Positions 17,141 through 25,485 of a stretch of DNA of 32,270 nt are shown here, in pieces. The notes under the pieces are model-generated. The model searched no databases. It saw only the letters and a program-made list of their open reading frames with translations, and was not told where the DNA came from. The position numbers and the translations under genes were made by a program. Source of the stretch: Thalassotalea_E sp964620605 (lineage in GTDB: Bacteria; Pseudomonadota; Gammaproteobacteria; Enterobacterales; Alteromonadaceae); assembly GCA_964620605.1 (NCBI GenBank), contig CAZUHQ010000033.1, forward strand, positions 1 to 32,270, in the 5' to 3' direction. Positions within the stretch are counted from its first letter, which is position 1. Each line of letters opens with the position of its first letter.

Positions 17141-20056
17141 CTAAAATCTATAGGTGACTCCGGCGTAAAAACGGCGGCCACCATAGCCATTGGCAATAAA
17201 GCGATTTTTAGTGTCATTCCCTAAATGTCGATAGGATTCTGACTCGGTTAAATTAATCACCGAGGCAGAAAAAACGAAATTCTCACTAAAGTTATAACTG
17301 GCATTCACGTCAACCTGTTCATAGGTATCGTCGTAGAAGTTAGTCTCCCATGAAGCGACATAACCGCCGACAGAAGGACCTTTTCGGTTATAAGAAGCGC
17401 GGACACTAAACAGGTCATCCTCATAAAATGCCGAAAAGTTTGCCTGGTAATCAGATGAGCCAATTAACGGTGACTCACCAACTTTATTACCATCTAATTC
17501 AACATTTGCCTGATTGGTATCGTTGTGAGTGTAGTTAGCATAAAAGCCAAAACCATTGCTAAAGAAGTGCTGCCAAGATAATTCAACACCGGTTGATTCA
17601 GCGTTAGAGCCGTTGGCATTGGTTCTGAAGTTTTGCACAGTAAAATTATCGCCGCCCGCGGTAACAGATTGGTTGCCTGCTGTGGTGATAGTAAATTCAC
17701 GCACTGGTAGACTACGTTTAACATCTAGAATTAACGGCACGACAAAATTATCAACATCCTTTTTAAATACCGCAATACTGAACCCTGAACCTTCGCCGTA
17801 ATAATACTCAAGCGATAAATCCAATTGCTTCGACTCTAATGGTTTTAAGCTCGAGTTACCGCCTGAGCCAACCCAACCTTCGCCGTCGATAATAGGGTCG
17901 AAGGCCGTTTCTAACGAACGATCGGCAGAATATTCCGCTGAGGTATAAGTCAAGGTTTGGAAGTTCCCCAAGTCCTGATAATCAGGGCGAGATATCACTT
18001 TCGCTGCGGCGCCGCGTAACACCCAATTATCATCAATTTCCCAGACGATATTAAAACTCGGCAACAGATGACTGTCTTTGTTTTCCTTCTCTACCACCAA
18101 AAGTTCTTCAGGACGTGATAATTGTTCAGGAATATCATTACCTTGTGCATCTTTATAATCTAAGCGATAAATAATTTTATCGGTGGCGGTACTGGTAGTT
18201 GTAGTTTCGACATACCTTAAGCCAAAGTTACCCCGAACATTGTTATATTTATAATCCGCCTGAAGGTAGGCAGAAAGAATTTCTTCTTCCACTTCATAAA
18301 TATAGTTAGGTTCCTTTCGGGTATAGCGTTGAAAGTTCTCATTTAAGATTTTTTCATATTTATGCCAGTTAACCGCAGGAAATAAATTGGTATTTATCAC
18401 GTCAGACAAATTATCTAATGGCGCATCTGCCAGCACATCCACAATTGCTGGAATGCCGCCATTTCGAGAATAATCGTCCTCTAAGCTAATACCATCGCCA
18501 GCCTCGGCAGCAGCAACGTCGAACGCTTTATCGAGATAAAAAGTATTACGGGTATCGCGGTGAATTTTGCCATCTCGGTATTTCACACCAAAATGCAAGG
18601 TTTCAATCATCTGATAATCCAGCATGTAATCAACATCAAGCTGAGCGTAATCTTCCTCTTGGGTGCCAGTAACAAAGCTGGAGTCTGTTGCACCAACATC
18701 TGGCTCACCACCAATACCTGCCTGAAGGTTATTAAACATTTCAGGATCCATATAGGTAGTTAACTGATGTCCAGTGAGATCATAGCCATAGAAGGTTGAT
18801 GCCGCTTTTGGATAGTAAGCCGCACGATATTTTTGCGACGGGCCGCCTTCGGCTTCGGTATGACCGAAAACCAGCTTGGCATTATAATTTTCACCTTCAT
18901 ATTGCGCAGAAAAATCAAAGGTATCTGATGTTGATTCTTCAACGACATATTCACCGTTAATTCGTGGAATATCAAATATTTGCTCAGAGCCACCAGCACC
19001 GTTAGAATAATCAATGCCAGTTACCCACTGGGCATCGGCATCCACTCGAACATTGGTCCAATAGCTATCCTTATTGTGCCATTCTGGATATTCCAGCTGG
19101 TGTAAAACAGAGTCCTGACCTAATTTAAAACCGAAATAGTTAAAACCAAACAACCACTGGTCGTTTAATCGCCACTGAGTCGTTAGCTGTACCCCTTCGC
19201 GATCCCGGCTTTCTTCAAGCACTTCTTGCACCATACTCTGTGGCGCATAGCCTTGGGCACCACCGGCAACTTCTTGATTATTGACCCGTTCGGTATAAAG
19301 AAAGTTTTGATTGATGATATTAATACGCGAGTCTTGCTCACGGTTAGTGCGATCTTGCTGGGTATAGCCGAGTAAGATACCAAAATCTTCCGCATCATTT
19401 TTCCACGAATAAATACCGCTAAATTGTGGCTCATATTTATCGGTAATATCGGCATAAGTGGTTTCCAGATTGAGTATCCCGGAATTTTTCTCCATATTTA
19501 ACGGTTTACGGGTATGTAACAGTACAGAGCCGCCAATGCCACCTTCGTCCAGCCGCGCTTCTGACGACTTGTAGACTTCCACCATTTCAATCATGGTTGA
19601 TGGCAATAGTGAGTAGGAAAACGATCGGGATGGTCTGCCAGGAGAAGACGCAATAAAATTGCCATTAAGCTGGGTAAAGGTAAAATCAGATGATAGACCA
19701 CGAATACTGACGGTAGCCCCCTCACCACCGCTGCGCTCAATGACCACCCCAGGTACTCGTTGCAATGAGTCTGCAACGTTTTTATCCGGGAATTTACCGA
19801 TATCTTCTGCCGTGATCGCATCCATGGTCGCATTAGATAAGCGCTTGATTGCCAAATTAGCAGCAGCAGAAGCTCTAATCCCTCTGACTTCTATCACTTC
19901 CAGTGACTGTTTTTTATCAACTTTCTTTTTATCAACTTCTAGTTCTTCTGCATGCGCCAGCCCTATCGAACACAAAACAGCAGTGCAAATGACAGATTTT
20001 TTAAAGGATGCAGAGAAAGGGACGTGGACTGGTTTTCCAGTTTTATTCGCCTTCAT
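17141..20056 (-). CDS. TonB-dependent outer-membrane receptor, probable N-glycan importer
   Basis: Outer-membrane beta-barrel that imports ligands using TonB energy. From ATG 20056 it is 971 residues: signal peptide ending LAHA (about 36), a TonB-box-like EVIEVRG at 53-59, a plug domain (AITAEDIGKFPDKNVADSL, then RVPGVVIERSGGEGATVSIRG), and a long barrel ending in Tyr-Arg-Phe, the usual terminal aromatic signature. It resembles the large Xanthomonas/Caulobacter-type sugar receptors. I prefer 20056 over an in-frame start at 20152, because GGGAGA lies just before 20056 and the signal peptide then begins properly. Two perfect operator palindromes lie 127-233 bases upstream. The binding lipoprotein follows 67 bases downstream. 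Cargo is inferred from the locus. Confidence 0.93.
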   Translation of the reverse strand: MKANKTGKPVHVPFSASFKKSVICTAVLCSIGLAHAEELEVDKKKVDKKQSLEVIEVRGIRASAAANLAIKRLSNATMDAITAEDIGKFPDKNVADSLQRVPGVVIERSGGEGATVSIRGLSSDFTFTQLNGNFIASSPGRPSRSFSYSLLPSTMIEMVEVYKSSEARLDEGGIGGSVLLHTRKPLNMEKNSGILNLETTYADITDKYEPQFSGIYSWKNDAEDFGILLGYTQQDRTNREQDSRINIINQNFLYTERVNNQEVAGGAQGYAPQSMVQEVLEESRDREGVQLTTQWRLNDQWLFGFNYFGFKLGQDSVLHQLEYPEWHNKDSYWTNVRVDADAQWVTGIDYSNGAGGSEQIFDIPRINGEYVVEESTSDTFDFSAQYEGENYNAKLVFGHTEAEGGPSQKYRAAYYPKAASTFYGYDLTGHQLTTYMDPEMFNNLQAGIGGEPDVGATDSSFVTGTQEEDYAQLDVDYMLDYQMIETLHFGVKYRDGKIHRDTRNTFYLDKAFDVAAAEAGDGISLEDDYSRNGGIPAIVDVLADAPLDNLSDVINTNLFPAVNWHKYEKILNENFQRYTRKEPNYIYEVEEEILSAYLQADYKYNNVRGNFGLRYVETTTTSTATDKIIYRLDYKDAQGNDIPEQLSRPEELLVVEKENKDSHLLPSFNIVWEIDDNWVLRGAAAKVISRPDYQDLGNFQTLTYTSAEYSADRSLETAFDPIIDGEGWVGSGGNSSLKPLESKQLDLSLEYYYGEGSGFSIAVFKKDVDNFVVPLILDVKRSLPVREFTITTAGNQSVTAGGDNFTVQNFRTNANGSNAESTGVELSWQHFFSNGFGFYANYTHNDTNQANVELDGNKVGESPLIGSSDYQANFSAFYEDDLFSVRASYNRKGPSVGGYVASWETNFYDDTYEQVDVNASYNFSENFVFSASVINLTESESYRHLGNDTKNRFIANGYGGRRFYAGVTYRF

Positions 20057-20063
20057 GTAATGT

Positions 20064-20069
20064 TCTCCC
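20064..20069 (-). promoter_or_regulatory. Ribosome binding site fixing the TonB receptor start
   Basis: GGGAGA on the minus strand ends seven bases before ATG 20056. It favours the shorter protein, whose N-terminus is then a normal signal peptide. Confidence 0.75.
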
Positions 20070-20182
20070 AGATACTTTGTTTTCGTTTTAACATTATTAT
20101 TTTTTACCGGAATTGGGTTTAGCTTTTGTGTGACGGAAAATGACACTGTCATCCACTGCTAGGTCACATTAAAGCAAAACAC

Positions 20183-20196
20183 TGTAATCGATTGCA
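20183..20196. promoter_or_regulatory. Operator palindrome, receptor-proximal
   Basis: TGTAATCGATTGCA, a 14-bp near-perfect palindrome with the central CG typical of LacI-family operators. On the minus strand it follows a TATAGT element by four bases, placing it near the expected transcript start of the receptor gene, a good position for repression. Confidence 0.7.
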
Positions 20197-20201
20197 ATCA
20201 A

Positions 20202-20241
20202 CTATAATAAAAAAGCTATTTAAATATCGAAATAAATAGCT
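20202..20241 (-). terminator. AT-rich hairpin with T run between the two operators
   Basis: AGCTATTTA (20214-20222) and TAAATAGCT (20233-20241) are perfect 9-bp arms around a 10-base loop. On the minus strand the stem runs straight into TTTTTTATTATAG. It could end read-through from the regulator gene or act as an attenuator for a promoter at the distal operator. The stem is AT-rich and therefore weak. Confidence 0.4.
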
Positions 20242-20275
20242 AAATTCCATTAGATGTTCACTTAAAACACACTAC

Positions 20276-20289
20276 TGCAATCGATTACA
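20276..20289. promoter_or_regulatory. Operator palindrome, receptor-distal
   Basis: TGCAATCGATTACA, the same palindrome as at 20183 in the opposite orientation. The centres are 93 bases apart, close to nine helical turns, so two bound dimers could loop the DNA. Confidence 0.7.
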
Positions 20290-20380
20290 GTCAATTTGAT
20301 ACTAGTGGCTAATTATTCGACTGTCAATAGCGGATTTAACGATTTTTGACAATTCTGACATTAAATATTCAAAAACCAAT

Positions 20381-20408
20381 AAAAGTGAAACAGTAGCCAC
20401 TTTTCACT
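20381..20408 (-). terminator. Weak hairpin downstream of the regulator gene
   Basis: AAAAGTG (20381-20387) pairs with CACTTTT (20398-20404), or in an alternative register AGTGAAA with TTTCACT. On the minus strand a T-rich stretch (TTTATTGGTTTTTG) follows. It is about 80 bases past the regulator stop codon, where a terminator is expected. Confidence 0.35.
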
Positions 20409-20487
20409 AAAATAAAAATAAAAGTTCTAAATTCAATTGATTAGAAACTTATTAAAAGCAACTGAACTATGCTTGATTATGCTGTCA

Positions 20488-21495
20488 CTATAACTTAGCC
20501 TGACCGCTACTTTGGCGCTCTAATAAATGAAACGGTAGAATTTCCCTGTCTCTTAACAGGGTTTGATGCTTAATTTGCTGAAGAACAACTTCTACTGCTT
20601 TGCGACCCATGTCATAAGCTGGCTGATCGATAGTCGTTAATGGCGGATCGACATATCCTGAGACCTTAATATTATCAAAGCCAACCACAGAAATATCATC
20701 TGGTACCCGCAGCCCGTGTTTTTTAATTTCGTGAATCGCACCGATAGCAATATCGTCGTTAAAACAAAAAATTGCCGTAGGTCGATTAGCATGCGCCAGT
20801 AACTCCTTCGCGCCAGCCTCACCCGCTTCAATGCTGTATTCGCCACCAACAATCAGGCTATCGTCAAGCTCAATACCTTCTTCACTGAGTACGCTTTTAA
20901 TACCACCGAGGCGATCGCGGTAGATTTGACTTGCTTTCTGGCCGCCAATAACGCCAAATTTTTGATGGCCATAACTGACCAGATGATTGGCGAGTGCCCG
21001 ACAGGCAGAATAGTTATCGAGCTCAACTACCGGGTATTTCTTATCGGCAACTATGCGCTCACAAACGCTGACCATAGCCACATTTTCTGCCAGGCGTTGA
21101 TCATTTTTCGAAAATGGAAAAGAATGATCCAGGTGAATAAGACCATCCGCTCGGTTAGACAGCACCATACCAGCATATTCGTGCTCACGCTCGGGTTCAC
21201 CTTGGGTATCCCCAAGTAATACCGAATAGCCATTTTCCTGGGCAGCCTGCTCGATACCTTGAATAATCTTTAAAAAGAAAGGGTTAGATAGATTTGGCAC
21301 TAATACCACTAGCGAATTAGAACGTCCGGTTTTAACGCTTGATGCCAGCACGTTCGGTCGATAACCGGCTTCAGCTATCGCTTTGAAAATACGCTCGCGA
21401 GTCTTAACATTAACCATGTCAGGGTTTTTAAGTGCCCTGGAAACCGTTGCGGTAGAAACACCAGCAAGCTGACAGACTTTCTTAATTGTTGACAT
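20488..21495 (-). CDS. LacI/GalR-family transcriptional regulator
   Basis: Sugar-responsive DNA-binding regulator, 335 residues. The N-terminal helix-turn-helix reads IKKVCQLAGVSTATVSRALKNP (about 4-25), with hinge residues YRPNVLASSVKTG at 46-58. A periplasmic-binding-protein-like effector domain follows, with the family blocks LVPNLSNPFF, NDDIAIGAI, VGFDNI and PPLTTIDQP. It sits between the two transcription units of the locus, and perfect palindromes TGYAATCGATTRCA lie on both sides, so it most likely represses both until a glycan-derived signal binds. The inducer is unknown; mannose, a mannoside or Man-GlcNAc are candidates. Its own promoter region also contains one operator, so autoregulation is plausible. 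Confidence 0.92.
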   Translation of the reverse strand: MSTIKKVCQLAGVSTATVSRALKNPDMVNVKTRERIFKAIAEAGYRPNVLASSVKTGRSNSLVVLVPNLSNPFFLKIIQGIEQAAQENGYSVLLGDTQGEPEREHEYAGMVLSNRADGLIHLDHSFPFSKNDQRLAENVAMVSVCERIVADKKYPVVELDNYSACRALANHLVSYGHQKFGVIGGQKASQIYRDRLGGIKSVLSEEGIELDDSLIVGGEYSIEAGEAGAKELLAHANRPTAIFCFNDDIAIGAIHEIKKHGLRVPDDISVVGFDNIKVSGYVDPPLTTIDQPAYDMGRKAVEVVLQQIKHQTLLRDREILPFHLLERQSSGQAKL

Positions 21496-21845
21496 TATTT
21501 AAACCTAATCTCAAAAAACTAGAAGAATACCAATTGAAAAAAATAATTGAATAAAAGTGCAACCGATAACATCCTAATCAAATTATCAACACATAATTTG
21601 ACATATAAGCGCAATAAATTCTATGTCTTTGCTGAATAATTTACCAAGCAGGTTAGTGAATTAGCGTAAAATTCCAGCAAAATTCATCCTTAAGACAGCA
21701 AAAAGGCTATTGAATAATCACAATCCTTAGTATAACCTGTAGAAACTGCAATCGATTACATTCCGATACAGTGTAGCATTACAACGCTTTAGCAACAATG
21801 ATATTGTTACTTGCATTAGATAGAGCAACGGGTGAACAAATAATA
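21496..21845. promoter_or_regulatory. Divergent promoter region, regulator / plus-strand operon
   Basis: About 350 bases without a gene between the regulator start (minus) and the first GH92 of the plus operon. It holds one perfect operator (21747-21760). TTGAAT (21710-21715) and TATAAC (21731-21736) are a possible -35/-10 pair with a short 15-base spacer, putting the operator just past the expected transcript start. An in-frame ATG at 21798 exists but is not used in my reading. Nothing else is visible. Confidence 0.55.
21747..21760. promoter_or_regulatory. Operator palindrome of the plus-strand operon
   Basis: TGCAATCGATTACA, identical to the site at 20276-20289. It lies ten bases after a candidate -10 element and 85 bases before the GH92 start codon, so a bound regulator would block this promoter. 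Confidence 0.72.
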
Positions 21846-24206
21846 ATGAACAAGCTAAGTTACTTAATTCCTTTATTTTCTCTGCTACTTTTGGCATGCC
21901 AGCATATTAAAGAGATGAAAAAGCCGACTGTTGACAGTAAAAATGCCAACGAAAAAATCAATATTGTTAGTGATGATCTGGTGCAATATGTCAATCCGCT
22001 GATGGGCACAGATTCAAAATTTAGTCTGTCGAATGGCAACACTTACCCAGCAATTGCAACGCCATGGGGCATGAATTTCTGGACGCCGATGACAGCAAAA
22101 ATGGGTGATGGCTGGACCTATAAATATGCCGACAATACTATTCGAGGCATCAAGCAGACACATCAGCCGAGTCCCTGGCTCAACGACTACGCGGCGTTTT
22201 CATTAATGGCGATTACCGGCGAGTTAAAATTTCAGCAAGATGAAAGAGCGTCCTGGTTTTCCCATAAAGCGGAAACTGCCAAACCGCACTATTATCAGGT
22301 TTATTTAGCAGATTACGACGTTACCGCCGAAGTCACCCCGACCGAGCGCGCTGCCCATTTTAAGTTTACTTTCCCAGAAACCGAACAAGCTTTTATTACT
22401 CTTGATGCCTTTAATAAAGGCTCCATGGTGAAAATTATTCCCGAGCAACGCAAAATTATCGGTTATGTCCGCAATAATCACGGCGGTGTACCGGATAATT
22501 TTCATAACTATTTTGTCGCCCAGTTTGATAAAGACTTTGATTTAACCCATACCTGGGGTGATAACTGGCAACTGGCTAAAAATTCAACCGAGAGCACTGG
22601 CGATCATGTCGGCGCCATTATCGGCTTTAACACCAAAAAAGGTGAAGCCGTACATGTCAAAGTCGCCTCTTCATTTATTAGCCTTGAGCAGGCACAGCTT
22701 AACTTGGACAGAGAAATAGGCGAAGACAGCTTTAATACCACCTTAGCTAAGGCGCATCAGGCGTGGCAAAATGAACTTGCGCGGCTGCGTGTTGAAGACA
22801 GCAATATCGATAAGGTTCGCACTTTTTATTCGACCTTATATCGGGTGTTGCTGTTTCCGCGCAAATTTTATGAATATGATCAAAACAATCAAGTCGTTCA
22901 TTATAGCCCTTACAATGGCAAAGTTCTGCCAGGCTATATGTTCACTGACAATGGCTTCTGGGACACATTCCGCGCGGTGTTTCCATTCTTTACCCTGATG
23001 TACCCTTCAATGGACGCACAAATTATGCAAGGTTTGGCCAATACCTATAAAGAGTCTGGCTGGTTACCTGAATGGGCAAGCCCGGGACATCGCGGCGTGA
23101 TGATAGGTTCAAACTCAGCGGTCAATATTGCCGATGCTTATATCAAAGGTATTCGCGGTTTTGATATTGAGACCTTGTATCAGGCAATCATTAAGAATGC
23201 TACGGTTGAGCAAGGCCGCCCGGTCAGCTCCGTTGGCCGAGAAGGCGTTGATTATTATAACCAGCTTGGTTATGTTCCTTATGATGTCGGCATTCACGAA
23301 AATGCCGCCAGAACGTTGGAATATGCCTTTGCCGATTTTAATATCGCCCAGTTAGCACAATTACTAGGGAAAACTGCCGATGCCAAGCACTACCGTGAAA
23401 AAGCCTTTAACTACCGCCATTTATTCGACCCTCAAAGCAAGTGGATGCGCGGTAAAAATCAGGATGGCAGTTTTCAGTCGCCGTTCAATCCGCTGAAGTG
23501 GGGTGATGCCTTTACCGAAGGCAACAGCTTGCATTACACCTGGTCAGTATTTCAGGATATTGCAGGATTAAAACAGCTGATGGGCGGCGATCAGGCGTTT
23601 ATCGACAAACTGGATCAGGTGTTTGCCATGCCGCCGATTTTTGACGATTCCTATTATGGTTTTACCATTCATGAAATCCGGGAAATGCAAATCGTCAATA
23701 TGGGCAATTACGCCCACGGCAACCAGCCAATTCAGCACATGCTTTATCTTTATAACTACGCGAATCAGCCGTGGAAGACGCAAACCAAGGTCAGAGAAGT
23801 GATAGATAAACTGTATGCCGCAACGCCTGATGGCTATGCCGGTGATGAAGATAACGGCCAAACGTCAGCCTGGTATGTCTTTAGCTCGCTTGGTTTTTAT
23901 CCGGTAACACCGGGTACCACGCAATACGTTATTGGTAGCCCACAGTTTGATAAGGTCACTATGACCTTAGAAGACGGCAAGCAATTTGTCATTAACGCCG
24001 AAAACAACGAGGAAAATCATCACTTTATCCAATCGAGCAAACTTAATGGTAAAGATTTTAATAAAACCTGGTTAGATCATCACAGTATTCAAGCAGGCGG
24101 CAGATTGGATTTTACTATGTCTGCAACACCTAATAAGCAATGGGCAACGAGTAAAAATTCCGTGCCCTATTCGTTATCTGACACAAACAATTTATCAACA
24201 CAATAA
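21846..24206 (+). CDS. GH92 alpha-1,2-mannosidase-like lipoprotein (paralog 2, BT3990-type)
   Basis: Calcium-dependent exo-alpha-mannosidase, lipoprotein with lipobox LLLAC. I chose ATG 21846, giving 786 residues: the longer frame from 21798 puts 16 irrelevant residues before a normal lipoprotein signal, and GGGTGA (21830-21835) precedes 21846. Numbering from 21846, the acid is Glu558 (FTEGNSLHY), a His609-Glu610 pair sits in IHEIREM, and aspartates 667 and 669 lie in GDEDNGQ. The spacings from the acid (51, 52, 109, 111) equal those of Glu533, His584, Glu585, Asp642 and Asp644 in BT3990 as I recall them, where His-Glu goes with alpha-1,2 specificity. QPSPW (Trp111) fits the +1-site tryptophan. 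It is the first gene of the plus operon, directly behind an operator. Confidence 0.94.
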   Translation: MNKLSYLIPLFSLLLLACQHIKEMKKPTVDSKNANEKINIVSDDLVQYVNPLMGTDSKFSLSNGNTYPAIATPWGMNFWTPMTAKMGDGWTYKYADNTIRGIKQTHQPSPWLNDYAAFSLMAITGELKFQQDERASWFSHKAETAKPHYYQVYLADYDVTAEVTPTERAAHFKFTFPETEQAFITLDAFNKGSMVKIIPEQRKIIGYVRNNHGGVPDNFHNYFVAQFDKDFDLTHTWGDNWQLAKNSTESTGDHVGAIIGFNTKKGEAVHVKVASSFISLEQAQLNLDREIGEDSFNTTLAKAHQAWQNELARLRVEDSNIDKVRTFYSTLYRVLLFPRKFYEYDQNNQVVHYSPYNGKVLPGYMFTDNGFWDTFRAVFPFFTLMYPSMDAQIMQGLANTYKESGWLPEWASPGHRGVMIGSNSAVNIADAYIKGIRGFDIETLYQAIIKNATVEQGRPVSSVGREGVDYYNQLGYVPYDVGIHENAARTLEYAFADFNIAQLAQLLGKTADAKHYREKAFNYRHLFDPQSKWMRGKNQDGSFQSPFNPLKWGDAFTEGNSLHYTWSVFQDIAGLKQLMGGDQAFIDKLDQVFAMPPIFDDSYYGFTIHEIREMQIVNMGNYAHGNQPIQHMLYLYNYANQPWKTQTKVREVIDKLYAATPDGYAGDEDNGQTSAWYVFSSLGFYPVTPGTTQYVIGSPQFDKVTMTLEDGKQFVINAENNEENHHFIQSSKLNGKDFNKTWLDHHSIQAGGRLDFTMSATPNKQWATSKNSVPYSLSDTNNLSTQ

Positions 24207-24225
24207 TTTATAAAAAGGTAAGACT

Positions 24226-25485
24226 ATGGCAGGCAATATACCAGCAGGGGAAAACCTCTCGATAACACCAGCTAACAATACCAAGTTTGCATTTATCGCA
24301 ATGACCACGCTGTTTTTTATCTGGGGCTTTATCACGGCACTCAATGACATTTTGATCCCACATTTAAAAGCCGCATTTGAACTCAATTACACCGAAGCCA
24401 TGCTGGTACAGTTTTGCTTTTTTGGTGCTTATTTTATTATTTCACCGTTTGCCGGCAAACTGATTGAAAAAGTCGGTTATCAAAAAGGCATTATCATCGG
24501 CCTGGCGACGATCGCCACTGGCTGTTTGATATTTTATCCGGCGGCAGAAGTTGAAATCTATTTGGTCTTTCTGCTTGGCTTATTTGTCCTTGCCAGCGGC
24601 ATTACCATTTTACAGGTTTCAGCTAATCCATATGTCGCGGTACTAGGCGATGAAAAGCACTCAGCAAGTCGATTAAACCTGGCGCAGGCGATTAATTCCT
24701 TAGGCCATACGCTGGGGCCAGTGTTTGGCGCCGCATTAATTTTTGGCGGTGCAGCCGCTGTAATTGAAGCAACAGCCGTGCAACTGCCCTATTTAATTTT
24801 AGCCAGTGTGATGATCATCGTTGCGATAGTGTTTGTAAAAATAAAACTGCCGGTGATCACCAGTGTCGAAAACCCGCAAGCAGCACAAATGACCCATGAC
24901 TCAATTTTTAAACATCCGCCACTAGTGTTTGGCAGCTTGGCAATCTTTCTCTATGTTGGTGCTGAAGTTTCCATTGGCAGCTTTTTAGTCAACTTTTTCG
25001 CCGAAAGTCATATTGGCGGCCTCAGTGAACATGAGGCGAGTAAAATGGTGTCTTACTATTGGGGCGCCGCCATGATTGGGCGTTTTATCGGCGCAGCTTT
25101 AATGCGGGTAATAAAACCGGCATTACTGCTAGCTACTAATGCTGTGCTCGCTATTTTATTAATTACTTTCACCATTAATAGCGATGGTCCGATTGCTATC
25201 TGGTCTATTTTAAGTGTCGGCTTGTTTAACTCTATTATGTTCCCAACAATTTTCACTTTGGCAATTAAGGGGTTAGGACCACTAACCGGGCGTGGCTCAG
25301 GATTATTATGTCAGGCAATTGTAGGCGGTGCTGTGATCCCTATGTTTCAAGGATTAGCTGCCGATGCAACGTCCGTGCAGGCAAGTTTTATCGTCCCAGC
25401 CTTCGCCTATTTATACATCGCCTGGTATGCACTAAAAGGGTCAAATAATGAAAATAAGCAAGAAGTTACCGAGGTAAACGTATGA
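24226..25485 (+). CDS. FucP/GluP-type MFS sugar transporter, probable mannose permease
   Basis: Inner-membrane proton- or sodium-coupled hexose carrier of the FucP branch of the major facilitator superfamily, 419 residues with about 12 hydrophobic segments. Family blocks include FFIWGFITALNDILIPHLK near the start, FFGAYFIISPFAGKLIEKVGYQKG, and LQVSANPYVAVLG with NLAQAINSLGHTLGP at about 126-165. An AAAAGGT ribosome site precedes the ATG. Its stop overlaps the fructokinase start (ATGA), and the next gene is a mannose isomerase, so free mannose released by the GH92 enzymes is the likely cargo. Fucose, glucose or GlcNAc are alternatives for this family. Confidence 0.88.
   Translation: MAGNIPAGENLSITPANNTKFAFIAMTTLFFIWGFITALNDILIPHLKAAFELNYTEAMLVQFCFFGAYFIISPFAGKLIEKVGYQKGIIIGLATIATGCLIFYPAAEVEIYLVFLLGLFVLASGITILQVSANPYVAVLGDEKHSASRLNLAQAINSLGHTLGPVFGAALIFGGAAAVIEATAVQLPYLILASVMIIVAIVFVKIKLPVITSVENPQAAQMTHDSIFKHPPLVFGSLAIFLYVGAEVSIGSFLVNFFAESHIGGLSEHEASKMVSYYWGAAMIGRFIGAALMRVIKPALLLATNAVLAILLITFTINSDGPIAIWSILSVGLFNSIMFPTIFTLAIKGLGPLTGRGSGLLCQAIVGGAVIPMFQGLAADATSVQASFIVPAFAYLYIAWYALKGSNNENKQEVTEVNV

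Larger units (their letters stand above)
20057..20487 (-). promoter_or_regulatory. Intergenic control region between the regulator and the TonB receptor
   Basis: This 431-base gene-free stretch separates the LacI-family gene from the receptor, both read on the minus strand. It holds two perfect operators (20183-20196 and 20276-20289, 93 bases apart), an AT-rich hairpin with a T run between them, and a weak hairpin nearer the regulator. TATTATAGT just upstream of the proximal operator (minus strand) is a candidate -10 element. I see no other gene or RNA in it. Confidence 0.7.

Noticed and set aside
20057..20152. N-terminal extension of the TonB receptor (start at 20152)
   Set aside because: It would bury the signal peptide behind 32 residues; GGGAGA precedes the internal ATG 20056.
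21798..21845. Upstream start for GH92 paralog 2
   Set aside because: The 16 added residues precede a standard lipoprotein signal, and a ribosome site precedes ATG 21846.
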